Assembly (NCBI GenBank): GCA_900470965.1
Contig: UCCS01000017.1
Location: forward strand, 45,718 to 109,717
Origin: Hyphomicrobiales bacterium
GTDB taxonomy: Bacteria; Pseudomonadota; Alphaproteobacteria; Rhizobiales; Rhizobiaceae
DNA: 64,000 bases
Direction of reading: 5' to 3'
Shown here one piece after another: positions 34,504-43,774 of this stretch. Each line of letters starts with the position of its first letter. The stretch's first letter is position 1. The position numbers and the translations under genes are program-made. Under the pieces are notes generated by a model, which saw nothing but the letters and a program-made list of their open reading frames with translations, had not been told where the DNA came from and did not search any database.

Positions 34504-34988
34504 CAATTCTGGCTTTCTTGCGTCCCTGGGGTGTCGGAGAGTTGAACCATCCAGCTTCCCTGGCGGCCCGTATCATATTCCTTGAATCCCATTTTCTGAT
34601 AACCCCGGGCGTAGCAGTCCTGCACACCCGTGATCTTGAATTCGTTTTCCGCCACGCACATCTGCACGTCACCCGTCCATCGGCCTCCCCGGGCGGCGTC
34701 TTCTGCGTAGAGGTAATAATAACGCGACTGTAACTCTCCCTCGATCAGCGTGGCGCAGGTCGTTGCCGGCACCTGCCACCAACCCTCCGTGACCCAGCCA
34801 TCCTTCGCTCTATATCCGATCGCAACGCCAACCAGATTTTGCGTACCGTTGCATACACGGAAATCCGCGCGCGCGGCATCGGCAATGAAGAACGGCGAGA
34901 CGGCTGCAAGAGCGAACAATGCGAGACGGACCAGCGGCCCGGACCGCGTGAGGAAACTTGGCGCGGCTTGGATCAACACGGCTCCCAA
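34503..34988 (-). CDS. DUF1036 exported protein
   Basis: The protein has up to 161 residues, with a hydrophobic signal segment (LVRLALFALAAVSPFF... cut near ARADF). The mature part is DUF1036: FRVCNGTQNLVGVAIGYR, WWQVPATTCATLI, YYYLYAED and VQDCYARGYQKMGF. No function is known. The start is uncertain: a TTG at 34988 or a GTG nine bases on, with GGAG just upstream. Coupling to pyk suggests it rides on a housekeeping transcript. Confidence 0.85.
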   Translation of the reverse strand: MGAVLIQAAPSFLTRSGPLVRLALFALAAVSPFFIADAARADFRVCNGTQNLVGVAIGYRAKDGWVTEGWWQVPATTCATLIEGELQSRYYYLYAEDAARGGRWTGDVQMCVAENEFKITGVQDCYARGYQKMGFKEYDTGRQGSWMVQLSDTPGTQESQN

Positions 34989-35169
34989 ATAGCTCCACGG
35001 TTATTCGTTATCCGTGTCTTCTTGCGCCGCCATCAGGCGAAAGTCAACGCAATGCTAATCGATTATATTTCCTTTCATAACCGCCGATCGGGCGCATCTT
35101 GTCGCGTTGGTCCGCCCATCACGCTTGAACCGGCCGAACGCGCATGCAATCACTGGGCGAAGACGCGAA

Positions 35170-35979
35170 ATGACAATTGGCAATTTCCTGATGGATCACT
35201 TCCAATCCTTTGAAATCCTATCTGGCCAACATGACAAAGGCATGGTGATCCTTGGCGATCATGCCATGAACCGTCTGCCCGAACGATATGGCCGGCTCGG
35301 CCTACCGGAAAGTGCCTTCTCCAGGCACATCGCTTATGACATCGGCATTCAGGGCCTTGCCCGCAAGCTGTGTGCACAGCTGGGCGTGCCGGGCGTGCTC
35401 GGCGGTTTTTCGCGCTTGCTGATCGACCCCAATCGCGGCGAGGACGACCCGACCCTGATCATGAAAATCTCCGACGGCGCCATCATCGCCGGCAACCATC
35501 CGATTCCTGAAGAGGAGTGGAACTACCGGGTCGAAACCTTCCACAGACCCTATCACAATGCCGTGTCGGAGACGATCGATAGGGTGGCAAACGTGACCGG
35601 CAAAGCGCCGCTGGTACTGTCCCTCCACTCCTTCACGCCTGCCTGGAAGAGCGTTCCCCGCCCTTGGCATGCAGCAGTGCTCTGGGATAGTGACCACCGC
35701 GCCGTCGCCCCATTGCTTGAAAAACTGCGGGCTGATCCCGATCTCGTCGTCGGTGACAACGAACCCTATGACGGTGCCCTGAAGGGCGACACCATGTATC
35801 GTCATTGCATGATGACGGGCATCCCGCACGCGCTTCTGGAAGTGCGTCAGGACCTCATCGGCAACGAGGCCGGCATCGAGGAATGGGCGGCGCGCCTGGC
35901 GCCCATTTTTGCGGAGATGAACGACGATCCGGCCCTTCATGCATACAGCGTGCACGCTTCACGCACCGGCCCCTATTGA
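35170..35979 (+). CDS. N-formylglutamate amidohydrolase family protein
   Basis: The protein has 269 residues from the ATG at 35170; an ATG at 35191 is also possible. It has ILGDHAMNRLPERYG, FSRLLIDPNRGEDDP and SLHSFTPAW, conserved in the family that hydrolyses N-formyl-L-glutamate to glutamate and formate with a bound metal. No histidine-utilisation genes are nearby, so I avoid the name hutG; a broader amidohydrolase role is possible. A DUF1244 gene follows 18 bp on. Confidence 0.88.
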   Translation: MTIGNFLMDHFQSFEILSGQHDKGMVILGDHAMNRLPERYGRLGLPESAFSRHIAYDIGIQGLARKLCAQLGVPGVLGGFSRLLIDPNRGEDDPTLIMKISDGAIIAGNHPIPEEEWNYRVETFHRPYHNAVSETIDRVANVTGKAPLVLSLHSFTPAWKSVPRPWHAAVLWDSDHRAVAPLLEKLRADPDLVVGDNEPYDGALKGDTMYRHCMMTGIPHALLEVRQDLIGNEAGIEEWAARLAPIFAEMNDDPALHAYSVHASRTGPY

Positions 35980-35997
35980 GTGAAAAGGACTTGGCCC

Positions 35998-36303
35998 ATG
36001 ACCACGCTCAGCAAGGAACAACAGACGGAATTCGAGGCAGCCGCCTTCCGCCGGCTCATCACGCATCTTCGCGAACGAACCGACGTGCAGAACATCGATC
36101 TGATGAATCTCGCCGGCTTCTGCCGCAACTGCCTCTCCAACTGGTACCGCGAAGCTGCGGAGGCCGAAGGCGTCACTATGACGAAGGACGAATCGCGCGA
36201 GATCGTTTACGGCATGCCCTACGAAGACTGGAAGAACCTTCACCAGACGGAAGCATCGCCTGTGCAAAAGGCGACTTTTGAGGTGAACAACCTGCACAAA
36301 TAG
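35998..36303 (+). CDS. DUF1244 family protein
   Basis: The 101-residue helical protein contains DLMNLAGFCRNCLSNWY, with a C-x-x-C pair, then GMPYEDWKNLHQTEA, typical of DUF1244. Its function is unknown. The ATG at 35998 follows AAAAGGA. It is probably cotranscribed with the amidohydrolase before it and lies 90 bp upstream of gapR. Confidence 0.88.
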   Translation: MTTLSKEQQTEFEAAAFRRLITHLRERTDVQNIDLMNLAGFCRNCLSNWYREAAEAEGVTMTKDESREIVYGMPYEDWKNLHQTEASPVQKATFEVNNLHK

Positions 36304-36393
36304 TCCACCCGCTCTCAAATCGTCTTGACGCTGGCGGCACTTCGCGGCAGTCACTGGCAACCCGAATGCATATCCCGAAATCAGGAGAACACG

Positions 36394-36657
36394 ATGTCTG
36401 ATGCACATGGCGTCGCTCGCGATCAGCTTCGCGCTTTTGTCGAGCGCATTGAACGCCTGGAAGAAGAAAAGAAGACCATCGCCGACGATATCAAGGACGT
36501 CTATGGCGAAGCCAAGGGCATGGGCTTCGACACCAAGATCCTCAAGAAGGTCGTTGCGCTCCGCAAGAAGGACGAGCAGGAACGCATGGAAGAAGATGCG
36601 ATCCTCGATACCTACCTGCACGCTCTCGGCATGATCGAATCCCCGCCGGAAGGCTGA
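36394..36657 (+). CDS. gapR: Nucleoid-associated protein GapR (DUF2312)
   Basis: The 87-residue protein starts [33 protein letters not shown], the coiled coil of DUF2312, and continues with [16 protein letters not shown]. The family member in Caulobacter, GapR, encircles overtwisted DNA and helps gyrase and topoisomerase IV at replication and transcription fronts. AGGAG precedes the ATG. Length and charge match the family. Confidence 0.9.
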   Translation: MSDAHGVARDQLRAFVERIERLEEEKKTIADDIKDVYGEAKGMGFDTKILKKVVALRKKDEQERMEEDAILDTYLHALGMIESPPEG

Positions 36658-36682
36658 GGATCATCCAACCGCATTTTCAGAG

Positions 36683-36710
36683 AGCCGCCGTTTCGGCGGC
36701 TTTTCTTTTG
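36683..36710 (+). terminator. Terminator of gapR
   Basis: AGCCGCCG pairs perfectly with CGGCGGCT around TTT, followed by TTTCTTTT, 26 bp after the gapR stop codon. Confidence 0.88.
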
Positions 36711-36755
36711 ATCTCATCAAAGTACCAGCGCCGTTTTCGCCGTGCCTCCGGCCCA

Positions 36756-36790
36756 AAAACGAAAGCCGCCGGAGACGATCCAGCGGCTTT
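36756..36790 (-). terminator. Terminator of the DUF882 gene
   Basis: On the minus strand AAAGCCGC pairs with GCGGCTTT around a 13-base loop, followed by CG and a T-run. It lies about 25 bp after the stop of the gene at 36814. Confidence 0.75.
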
Positions 36791-36813
36791 TGCTTATTCG
36801 AAATATGGCCGGA

Positions 36814-38721
36814 TCAGCGCGTGTTGAACTTACGCACTTCCATGAAATTGACGGCCGTGCCGCTGAAGCGACCAGGGTCGATCGAAGCAGTCTTCTGGAA
36901 GCCTTCGGCATAAACCGAGGTCGGCTGGGCGCGCAGCTCCTGGCTGACAAAGCGCGGTGCCTGCACCTTCTTGGACGCCATTTCCAGGCGGGCATTGGTA
37001 AGAGCCCACTGCGAGATCATCTTCTGGGTCAGCTTCGGCTCCGTACGCACTGTCTGGCGGCTTTCGTCAGCGGCTACAGCTTCCTGCTTCGTCGGACGAC
37101 CACCCTTGGTGGGAAGGCCCTGCGCGACCGGGCTGTCGACGGTGACAGGCTTCGGTGCTGCGGGAGGAGCAGCAAAGCTTGCAGACTTCGTCATCGGAGC
37201 AAGTGCCGCAAGCTGCAGCGGCGGCTTGTCTAGTGCCGGCGGATTCTTCGGCGCGGCGGCATTGATTGCCTGCTCGACGGTCTGCGGCTCAGAAGGTGCG
37301 TTCATAGCGACCTCAGTGCCACCGCTCTGATCCTGCTGCTTTGCAAGTGCTGCCGCCATGGCGGGCGAAAGCGTGTCCTGATCAGCTTCGTCTTCACCCG
37401 CTTCAGGATCGGCATTCTGTGCAGCAAGCAGGTTTTCGGCAACGGCCGGACGTTCGGCTGGGGTCGGAACGCTCGTCGACATCAGGCTCGGATCGACAGA
37501 GGCAAGTTCTGCATCACCCGGCGCACGACGCTGCCCAAGGAGCGACGGAACCGGAATGCTGTAACCGCTGAGATCGGCGAAATGCTCCGGTTCCTGCGGC
37601 TGGCCTGCGGGCATGGCGGCAAGCGCCTGCTGAGCCGCATTACCTGCAGATGGCGGCACCAGAGCATTGGCAACCTCGTTGCCGGCAAGCTGGTTGCTGA
37701 AGGCCGGGCGAACCTGCGGCACTGGTGCATTCACGCTCGCAACTTCGGTCTGCGGCTGCGGTTCATCAGCTGCTGGGACAGCCTCAGCCTTCGGCGGCGT
37801 TGCCTTGGCGACAGCCACCGGTGTGCTATCCTCCGAATTATCCTCTTCCTCGTCAGCGCCGCCACCAAAGAGGTAGGCAAACAGCGTCTTCTGCTTGCGA
37901 GGTTCGTCATCGGAAACGGAAGCGCCGGCGCTAGCCATCATGATCTGGCTGCCGTTCGCCATGCGCCGCTTGTAATCGGCCATTGCCTGCTGGTAGCCTG
38001 GCAGCGGCTTGCCATCGGCGGGAATATGAATGGTATTGCCGTCAGGGAAGAGCCTGACCAGTTCGTCGCGGCTCATGCGCGGCCAGGCGCGAACGCCGCC
38101 GACATCCATATGCACGAAAGGCGAACCGGACTTTGGATAGAAGCCGACGCCGCCGACCTGCATCTTCATGCCGATACCGCGCAGCGTGGCGAGCTTTACG
38201 TCTGGAATGAAGAAGTCCATCGCCTTGCCAAGCATATGCTGGCTCTTTTCGGCGACACCGGATTTACGCGAACGACCGCGCAGCATCTCGTTGGTAGCAG
38301 GCGAGCGGAAACCGCAGACGACGTTGATGTAATCCCTGGAGCCGGACTGGCGGTAAACTTCCCAGATGAGGTCGAAGAGGCGCGGGTCCATCTTCGTCGG
38401 CTGATTCTTGCGCCAGTCGCGCAGGAAACGGTTGAGCTGCTCAAGACCTTTGGGGTCGAATTTGCCGTTTCGCTTGTAGGTGATGACGGCCTTTTCGCCG
38501 GTATGAATGAAATAGAGCTTCAGGCTGCGGGTATCCCCGGCAGCCTGAGACGGTGTGCTTACGAATACCGGTGAGGAAACCGCGAGTGCAAGAAGGGCGG
38601 CCGCTGCCGTCCTAATTGCCTTTCCGCCAATCTTGGCGCACAAACGCCAACTCAAGCGCGAAAGCTTGGTATTCCCATTCAGATTCTGCAACTCGATCCC
38701 CGTCAGACAGTCAATGTCCAA
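36814..38721 (-). CDS. DUF882/M15-like cell-wall protein with a long disordered tail
   Basis: The protein has up to 635 residues. An N-terminal hydrophobic segment near 38-55 exports or anchors it. Residues about 65-215 are the DUF882 (YcbK-like) domain related to peptidase M15: NVVCGFRSPATNEML, SQHMLGKAMDF giving H162 and D169, and FVHMDVG giving H204 and D206 as candidate zinc ligands. This suggests a peptidoglycan peptidase acting in the periplasm. The last 370 residues are rich in Ala, Pro, Gln and Glu and look disordered. The upstream start is a TTG; the true start may be several codons later. Confidence 0.85.
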   Translation of the reverse strand: MDIDCLTGIELQNLNGNTKLSRLSWRLCAKIGGKAIRTAAAALLALAVSSPVFVSTPSQAAGDTRSLKLYFIHTGEKAVITYKRNGKFDPKGLEQLNRFLRDWRKNQPTKMDPRLFDLIWEVYRQSGSRDYINVVCGFRSPATNEMLRGRSRKSGVAEKSQHMLGKAMDFFIPDVKLATLRGIGMKMQVGGVGFYPKSGSPFVHMDVGGVRAWPRMSRDELVRLFPDGNTIHIPADGKPLPGYQQAMADYKRRMANGSQIMMASAGASVSDDEPRKQKTLFAYLFGGGADEEEDNSEDSTPVAVAKATPPKAEAVPAADEPQPQTEVASVNAPVPQVRPAFSNQLAGNEVANALVPPSAGNAAQQALAAMPAGQPQEPEHFADLSGYSIPVPSLLGQRRAPGDAELASVDPSLMSTSVPTPAERPAVAENLLAAQNADPEAGEDEADQDTLSPAMAAALAKQQDQSGGTEVAMNAPSEPQTVEQAINAAAPKNPPALDKPPLQLAALAPMTKSASFAAPPAAPKPVTVDSPVAQGLPTKGGRPTKQEAVAADESRQTVRTEPKLTQKMISQWALTNARLEMASKKVQAPRFVSQELRAQPTSVYAEGFQKTASIDPGRFSGTAVNFMEVRKFNTR

Positions 38722-38870
38722 TGCTGTCTCAAATGGCTGTCAAATGCGGTCACACGATGGCAAAAATGCCACACATGATCAACCTTTTCTTTATAGAGTG
38801 AACGAGCTGCTAACAAGTGGTTTATGGACGGTAACCAAATGTGGTTGCCTTATTCTTAATAAAAATGCGC

Positions 38871-40415
38871 TTATGCCGCATCTTTCTGAGGATTATCGGG
38901 GTCGATACCGTAGTCCTTGAGCTTTCTGTAAAGTGTGGATCGCCCGATACCTAGCTTTCTTGCCACTTGACTCATTTGCCCTCGGTAGAACTTCAAGGCA
39001 AAACGAATCAGTTCTTCCTCGACATCAGCAAGACGCCGAACATCACCGGACTGATTGACGCTCGATATCGCGTTATCGGAAGCCTCGGTCCCGCGGCGCA
39101 TCGTCTCGGCGACTGATTCCGCCTGATAATCCTCGGGGAATTCCGCGTCAGGATCGAGGTGCGAATTGTCGGCAACGAGCGCCAGATGGTCCACGACCTC
39201 GTAGTTCGGAAGCTGGGCGGCGATCTGCGGGAAGTCCGCCTCAGTCAGCTCCGGACCTTCGGCAAGCACAACGGCGCGGAAGATCGCGTTTTCGAGCTGG
39301 CGGATATTGCCCGGCCAGTCATAGGTGGTCAGCAATGCCAGCGCGCCGGCATTGACCGTCATGCGGCGGCCGTTCTTCTGTTCGCTGGAGAAGCGGTCGG
39401 CAAAGACGCGCACCAGATGCGGAATGTCCTCCTTGCGCTTGCGCAGCGCCGGAATGGTGATCGGGAAGACGTTCAGGCGATAGTAGAGATCTTCGCGGAA
39501 GTGGCCGTTCTTGACCTCTTCGATCAGATCCTTGTTCGTCGCTGAGATGAGGCGAACATTGACCTTGTGCGCAGTGCGCGCACCGACGGTCTCGATCTCG
39601 CCTTGCTGAACGGCGCGCAATAGCTTCACCTGCACCTCGAGCGGCAGATCGCCGATCTCGTCGAGGAAGATGGTGCCACCATCGGCTTCCATGAACTTGC
39701 CGATATGCTTTTCGGTCGCGCCGGTAAACGCACCCTTTTCGTGACCGAAGAGGATGCTTTCGACGAGATTGTGCGGAATGGCACCGCAATTGACCGTCAC
39801 GAACGGTTTGGTGGCGCGATCGCCCCCCGACTGGATGGCGCGCGCCACCAACTCCTTGCCGACACCCGATTCGCCTTCGAGCACGACCGGGATGTTGGAC
39901 TGCGAGGCGCGCTGCGCCAGATCGATGACACGGATCATCGCCGGGCTTGCCGAAACGATGTCGTCGAAGCCGACGGAGCCCGAGCGTGAACGGCGACCGG
40001 TACGGGCCTTCACCTCACGCTGGTCGAGCTTCATCGCATTGGAGATCGACGTATTGATACGCTCCGGAGAAACCGGCTTGACGACAAAATCGAAAGCCCC
40101 GGCGCGCATGGCCTGCACCACCGTTTCGATGCCGCCCTGCCCCGTCTGGACGATGACCGGAATCTGGGTGCCGAAATCATGCAATGCTTCGAGGAATTCG
40201 AGGCCGGTCATTTCCGGCATCATCAAATCGAGCACGATGACGTTGAAAAGGCCGGGATCGCGCTTCACCATCTCCAGCCCGATGCGGCCGTTTTCGGCCT
40301 GATGCACCACATGGCCGCTACGCTCGATCGCGTTCTTGAGCAGACGGCGCTGGACGGGATCGTCCTCGACCACAAGGATCTGCCCTGCCCCTTTGAGCTC
40401 ATTGTAACCGGTCAT
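38871..40415 (-). CDS. Sigma-54-dependent response regulator (NtrC type)
   Basis: The 514-residue protein has three parts. The receiver carries D63 in [11 protein letters not shown]. The AAA+ domain has Walker A GESGVGKE (181-188), the sigma-54 contact loop GAFTGA (228-233), and [13 protein letters not shown]. The C-terminal Fis-type helix-turn-helix is [24 protein letters not shown]. It should activate sigma-54 promoters when phosphorylated. No histidine kinase is adjacent, so the partner is unknown. Confidence 0.95.
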   Translation of the reverse strand: MTGYNELKGAGQILVVEDDPVQRRLLKNAIERSGHVVHQAENGRIGLEMVKRDPGLFNVIVLDLMMPEMTGLEFLEALHDFGTQIPVIVQTGQGGIETVVQAMRAGAFDFVVKPVSPERINTSISNAMKLDQREVKARTGRRSRSGSVGFDDIVSASPAMIRVIDLAQRASQSNIPVVLEGESGVGKELVARAIQSGGDRATKPFVTVNCGAIPHNLVESILFGHEKGAFTGATEKHIGKFMEADGGTIFLDEIGDLPLEVQVKLLRAVQQGEIETVGARTAHKVNVRLISATNKDLIEEVKNGHFREDLYYRLNVFPITIPALRKRKEDIPHLVRVFADRFSSEQKNGRRMTVNAGALALLTTYDWPGNIRQLENAIFRAVVLAEGPELTEADFPQIAAQLPNYEVVDHLALVADNSHLDPDAEFPEDYQAESVAETMRRGTEASDNAISSVNQSGDVRRLADVEEELIRFALKFYRGQMSQVARKLGIGRSTLYRKLKDYGIDPDNPQKDAA

Positions 40416-40581
40416 TGTCGCCTCACTTCATGCGAAACCATAGAGCGCACTCTGACAGAAAGGCTTGAACATCCTGTTTTGAGAAACAATTGCATTTTAA
40501 CTGTTCTGACAGGCCGTTTTCGTGCCGTTACGAGCCCTTTCACACGCCGAAAACCCCTTGATGCTAGACCTTTCGGCGCCC
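40416..40581. other. Non-coding upstream region of the response regulator and pepF
   Basis: I see no gene in this stretch. It holds the minus-strand promoter region of the response regulator, and near its end CGCCGAAA (40545-40552) pairs with TTTCGGCG (40571-40578) around an 18-base loop, immediately before the RIME-like element. Confidence 0.5.
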
Positions 40582-40687
40582 AGAGCGCCGCGCGTCCATT
40601 CGGACGCGCAAAGGACGTCTCTCTTTTTGAAACTGCGCAATCAGCCTTTCCGAAAATCGATTCCGATTTTCGGGCCGATGCTGTAGA
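40582..40687. repeat. RIME-like intergenic palindromic element, copy 1
   Basis: The element is about 106 bp and has two perfect hairpins: GCGCGTCC-ATTC-GGACGCGC, then CCGAAAATCG-ATTC-CGATTTTCGG, ending GGGCCGATGCTGTAGA. It matches copy 2 at 58291-58396 through most of its length. The family resembles the Rhizobium intergenic mosaic element (RIME); that name is from memory. It lies 39 bp before pepF. Confidence 0.82.
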
Positions 40688-40726
40688 CAGTCAGACCTGT
40701 TATAAAAGAGGAAGAGGAACCGCCCC

Positions 40727-42580
40727 ATGAGACATATGCTTGCGCACGCCGATCTTCACCTTTCGGCAACGGCTCCCGCTGCAGCATCGGACCCGGCTCT
40801 GGGCGAGCTTCCCTCCTGGCGGCTGCAGGATCTCTACCCCTCGGCCACCTCCACCGCCTTCGTCGCCGACATGGAAAAAGCCGGCAAGGCCGCTTCCGCT
40901 TTTGAAGAGAAATGGAAGGGCAAACTTGCCGAAGCAGCCGCCAAGAAGGGCGAGGAAGGCATCGGCCAGGCGCTGAAGGAATATGAGGCACTCGACGATA
41001 TTATGGGCCGCCTCGGCTCTTTCGCTGGCCTTACCTATTTCTCGGATACGTCCAACCCGGCAAACGGCAAGCTCTATGGCGACGTCCAGGCCAAGCTTAC
41101 CGACTATTCCGGCCGCTTGCTGTTCTTCGCTCTCGAACTCAACCGCATCGACGATGCCGTGATCGATGCCTGCATGGCGAACGATCCGCTTGCCGGCCAT
41201 TACCGCCCCTGGCTGGTCGACCTGCGCATGGACAAGCCCTACCAGCTCGAAGACCAGCTCGAGCAGCTCTTCCTCGAAAAATCGATGACATCAGCTGCCG
41301 CCTTCAACCGTCTCTTCGATGAGACGATGGCGGAGCTGCGCTTCGAGATCGACGGCGAGAAGCTGCCGCTCGAAGTGGCATTGAACATGCTGCAGGAAAA
41401 GGATCCAGAAGTGCGCCGCAAAGCGGCAATGGCGCTCGCCGAAACCTTCAAGACCAATATCCGCATCTTCACGCTCATCACCAATACGCTCGCCAAGGAC
41501 AAGGATATCTCCGATCGCTGGCGCAGCTTCGAAGACATTGCCGACAGCCGCCATCTGGCGAACCGCGTCGAGCGCGAAGTGGTCGATGCGCTTGCTGCGG
41601 CGGTGAAGGAAGCCTATCCGCGCCTTTCGCATCGCTATTACAAGATGAAGGCCAAATGGCTCGGCATGGAGCAGATGAACTTCTGGGATCGCAATGCGCC
41701 GCTTCCGGAAACCTCAAGCGCCATCATCTCCTGGACCGAAGCCAGGGACACAGTGCTGTCCGCCTATGGCAATTTCGCGCCGGAAATGGCTGCGATCGCC
41801 AAGCGCTTCTTTGACGAACAGTGGATCGACGCCCCCGTGCGCCCCGGCAAGGCGCCCGGCGCTTTTGCGCATCCGACCGTTCCGTCGGCCCATCCCTATG
41901 TGCTCGTCAACTATATGGGCAAGCCGCGCGATGTGATGACGCTCGCCCATGAACTCGGTCACGGCGTGCATCAGGTACTTGCCGGCGCGCAAGGCGCGCT
42001 CATGTGCCAGACCCCGCTGACGCTTGCCGAAACCGCTTCCGTCTTCGGCGAGATGCTGACCTTCCGGGCATTGCTGAACCGGACGACTGACAACCGCGAA
42101 CGCAAGGCCATGCTTGCCCAGAAGGTCGAAGACATGATCAATACGGTCGTGCGCCAGATCGCCTTCTACGAGTTCGAGCGCAAGGTTCATACCGCCCGCA
42201 AAGCCGGCGAACTGACCGCCGACGACATCGGCGAACTCTGGCTTTCCGTCCAGTCGGAAAGCCTTGGCCCGGCGATCAAGATTTCCGAGGGTTATGAGAC
42301 CTACTGGGCCTATATCCCCCACTTCATCCATTCGCCCTTCTATGTTTACGCCTATGCTTTCGGCGACTGCCTGGTGAACTCGCTCTATGCCGTCTATCAG
42401 AAGGCCGAGAAGGGCTTTCAGGACAAGTATTTCGAGATGCTGAAGGCCGGCGGCACCAAGCATCATTCCGAACTGCTGAAGCCCTTTGGCCTGGATGCAA
42501 CCGATCCTTCCTTCTGGAGCAAGGGCCTGTCGATGATCGAAGGCCTGATCGACGAACTCGAGGCACTGGACAAGGCATAA
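40727..42580 (+). CDS. pepF: Oligoendopeptidase F
   Basis: This cytoplasmic M3-family zinc peptidase degrades short peptides. The 617-residue protein has an N-terminal oligopeptidase domain (WRLQDLYPSATSTAFVADM) and the metal site HELGH at residues 408-412, with the third ligand glutamate in LAETASVFGEML. GAGGAAC lies ten bases before the ATG. Residue count and motifs are normal for PepF. pabB follows 33 bp later. Confidence 0.96.
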   Translation: MRHMLAHADLHLSATAPAAASDPALGELPSWRLQDLYPSATSTAFVADMEKAGKAASAFEEKWKGKLAEAAAKKGEEGIGQALKEYEALDDIMGRLGSFAGLTYFSDTSNPANGKLYGDVQAKLTDYSGRLLFFALELNRIDDAVIDACMANDPLAGHYRPWLVDLRMDKPYQLEDQLEQLFLEKSMTSAAAFNRLFDETMAELRFEIDGEKLPLEVALNMLQEKDPEVRRKAAMALAETFKTNIRIFTLITNTLAKDKDISDRWRSFEDIADSRHLANRVEREVVDALAAAVKEAYPRLSHRYYKMKAKWLGMEQMNFWDRNAPLPETSSAIISWTEARDTVLSAYGNFAPEMAAIAKRFFDEQWIDAPVRPGKAPGAFAHPTVPSAHPYVLVNYMGKPRDVMTLAHELGHGVHQVLAGAQGALMCQTPLTLAETASVFGEMLTFRALLNRTTDNRERKAMLAQKVEDMINTVVRQIAFYEFERKVHTARKAGELTADDIGELWLSVQSESLGPAIKISEGYETYWAYIPHFIHSPFYVYAYAFGDCLVNSLYAVYQKAEKGFQDKYFEMLKAGGTKHHSELLKPFGLDATDPSFWSKGLSMIEGLIDELEALDKA

Positions 42581-42613
42581 AACCGCCCAAACCGCGGCTT
42601 CGCTGGAAAGGCA

Positions 42614-43774
42614 ATGGCAGCGTCCGAACCCTTCATCCTGTTCCGGGACGACACGACCGGCGAAGTCATGCTCTTCGCCGGCCCGGTAGACATGATTATC
42701 GCCCGCACGAAGGCGGAATTCGTGCCTGCGCTCAAGCGGATGGAAGAGGCGCGACAGACCGGCAAATGGCTTGCCGGTTACATCGCTTATGAGGCTGGCC
42801 ATTTCTTCGAAGAAAAGCTTGCTCCCTTCGCGGAAGAGAACCGCGAGACGCCGCTGCTGCTGTTCGGTGTCTTCGATGCGCCGCAGCCAGATGACCATCC
42901 TCTCGCAAGGCCACGGCAGCGCCACGAAAACGAGGAATTCCTGACTGCACCGAAGGCAGCCTGGAACTTCGCTATATATAAAGAGCGTTTCGAAGACCTC
43001 CACCGGCATCTGCGCCTCGGCGATATCTATCAGGCCAACCTGACGATGCCGATCGAAGCCCGCTGGAGCGGCGATCCGCTTGCCGCTTTCTGGTCGCTGA
43101 TCGACCGCCAACCCGTGAAATATGGCGCGTTTGCCGATCTCGGCGGTCCCATCATTCTTTCCCGCTCACCGGAACTGTTTTTCCGCACCGACGAAGATGG
43201 CTGGATCGAGACGCACCCGATGAAAGGCACGGCCAAACGCGGCGCGACACCGGCCGAAGATGCCGAAATCGTCGAAGCCATGAAGGCCGACATCAAGACG
43301 CAAGCGGAAAACCGCATGATCGTCGACCTCTTACGCAACGATATCTCGCGCATCACCGAAGTCGGCACGCTCGACGTTCCAAAACTCTTCGAAATCGAGA
43401 CCTATCCCACCGTCCACCAGATGGTCAGCCACGTTCAGGCGAAGCTCCTACCCGATCTTTCCATCCGCGACATCTTTGCCGCCCTTTTTCCCTGCGGCTC
43501 GATCACCGGCGCGCCGAAGATCCGCGCCATGGAAATCCTCCACGACCTCGAGGATGGTCCGCGTGATGCCTATTGCGGCGCAATCGGCATGATCGCGCCC
43601 AACGGCGCGATGCGCTTCTCCGTTGCCATCCGCACAATGACGCTCTTCGACGGCGGCAAAGCAGTCTTCAACGTCGGCGGCGGCATCGTCTTCGATTCCA
43701 CGGCTGAAGCCGAATATGAGGAATGCCTGCTCAAGGCCCGCTTCGCCATCGGCGACCAATGGATTGCCCGATGA
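42614..43774 (+). CDS. pabB: Aminodeoxychorismate synthase component I
   Basis: PabB converts chorismate to aminodeoxychorismate on the way to folate, using ammonia from a PabA glutaminase. The 386-residue protein contains the chorismate-binding core: PELFFR, HPMKGTAKRG, ENRMIVDLLRNDISRI, TYPTVHQMVSHV, CGSITGAPK. The N-terminal half is short compared with full-length PabB. No pabA lies nearby. Its stop overlaps the next gene as ATGA. Confidence 0.95.
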   Translation: MAASEPFILFRDDTTGEVMLFAGPVDMIIARTKAEFVPALKRMEEARQTGKWLAGYIAYEAGHFFEEKLAPFAEENRETPLLLFGVFDAPQPDDHPLARPRQRHENEEFLTAPKAAWNFAIYKERFEDLHRHLRLGDIYQANLTMPIEARWSGDPLAAFWSLIDRQPVKYGAFADLGGPIILSRSPELFFRTDEDGWIETHPMKGTAKRGATPAEDAEIVEAMKADIKTQAENRMIVDLLRNDISRITEVGTLDVPKLFEIETYPTVHQMVSHVQAKLLPDLSIRDIFAALFPCGSITGAPKIRAMEILHDLEDGPRDAYCGAIGMIAPNGAMRFSVAIRTMTLFDGGKAVFNVGGGIVFDSTAEAEYEECLLKARFAIGDQWIAR

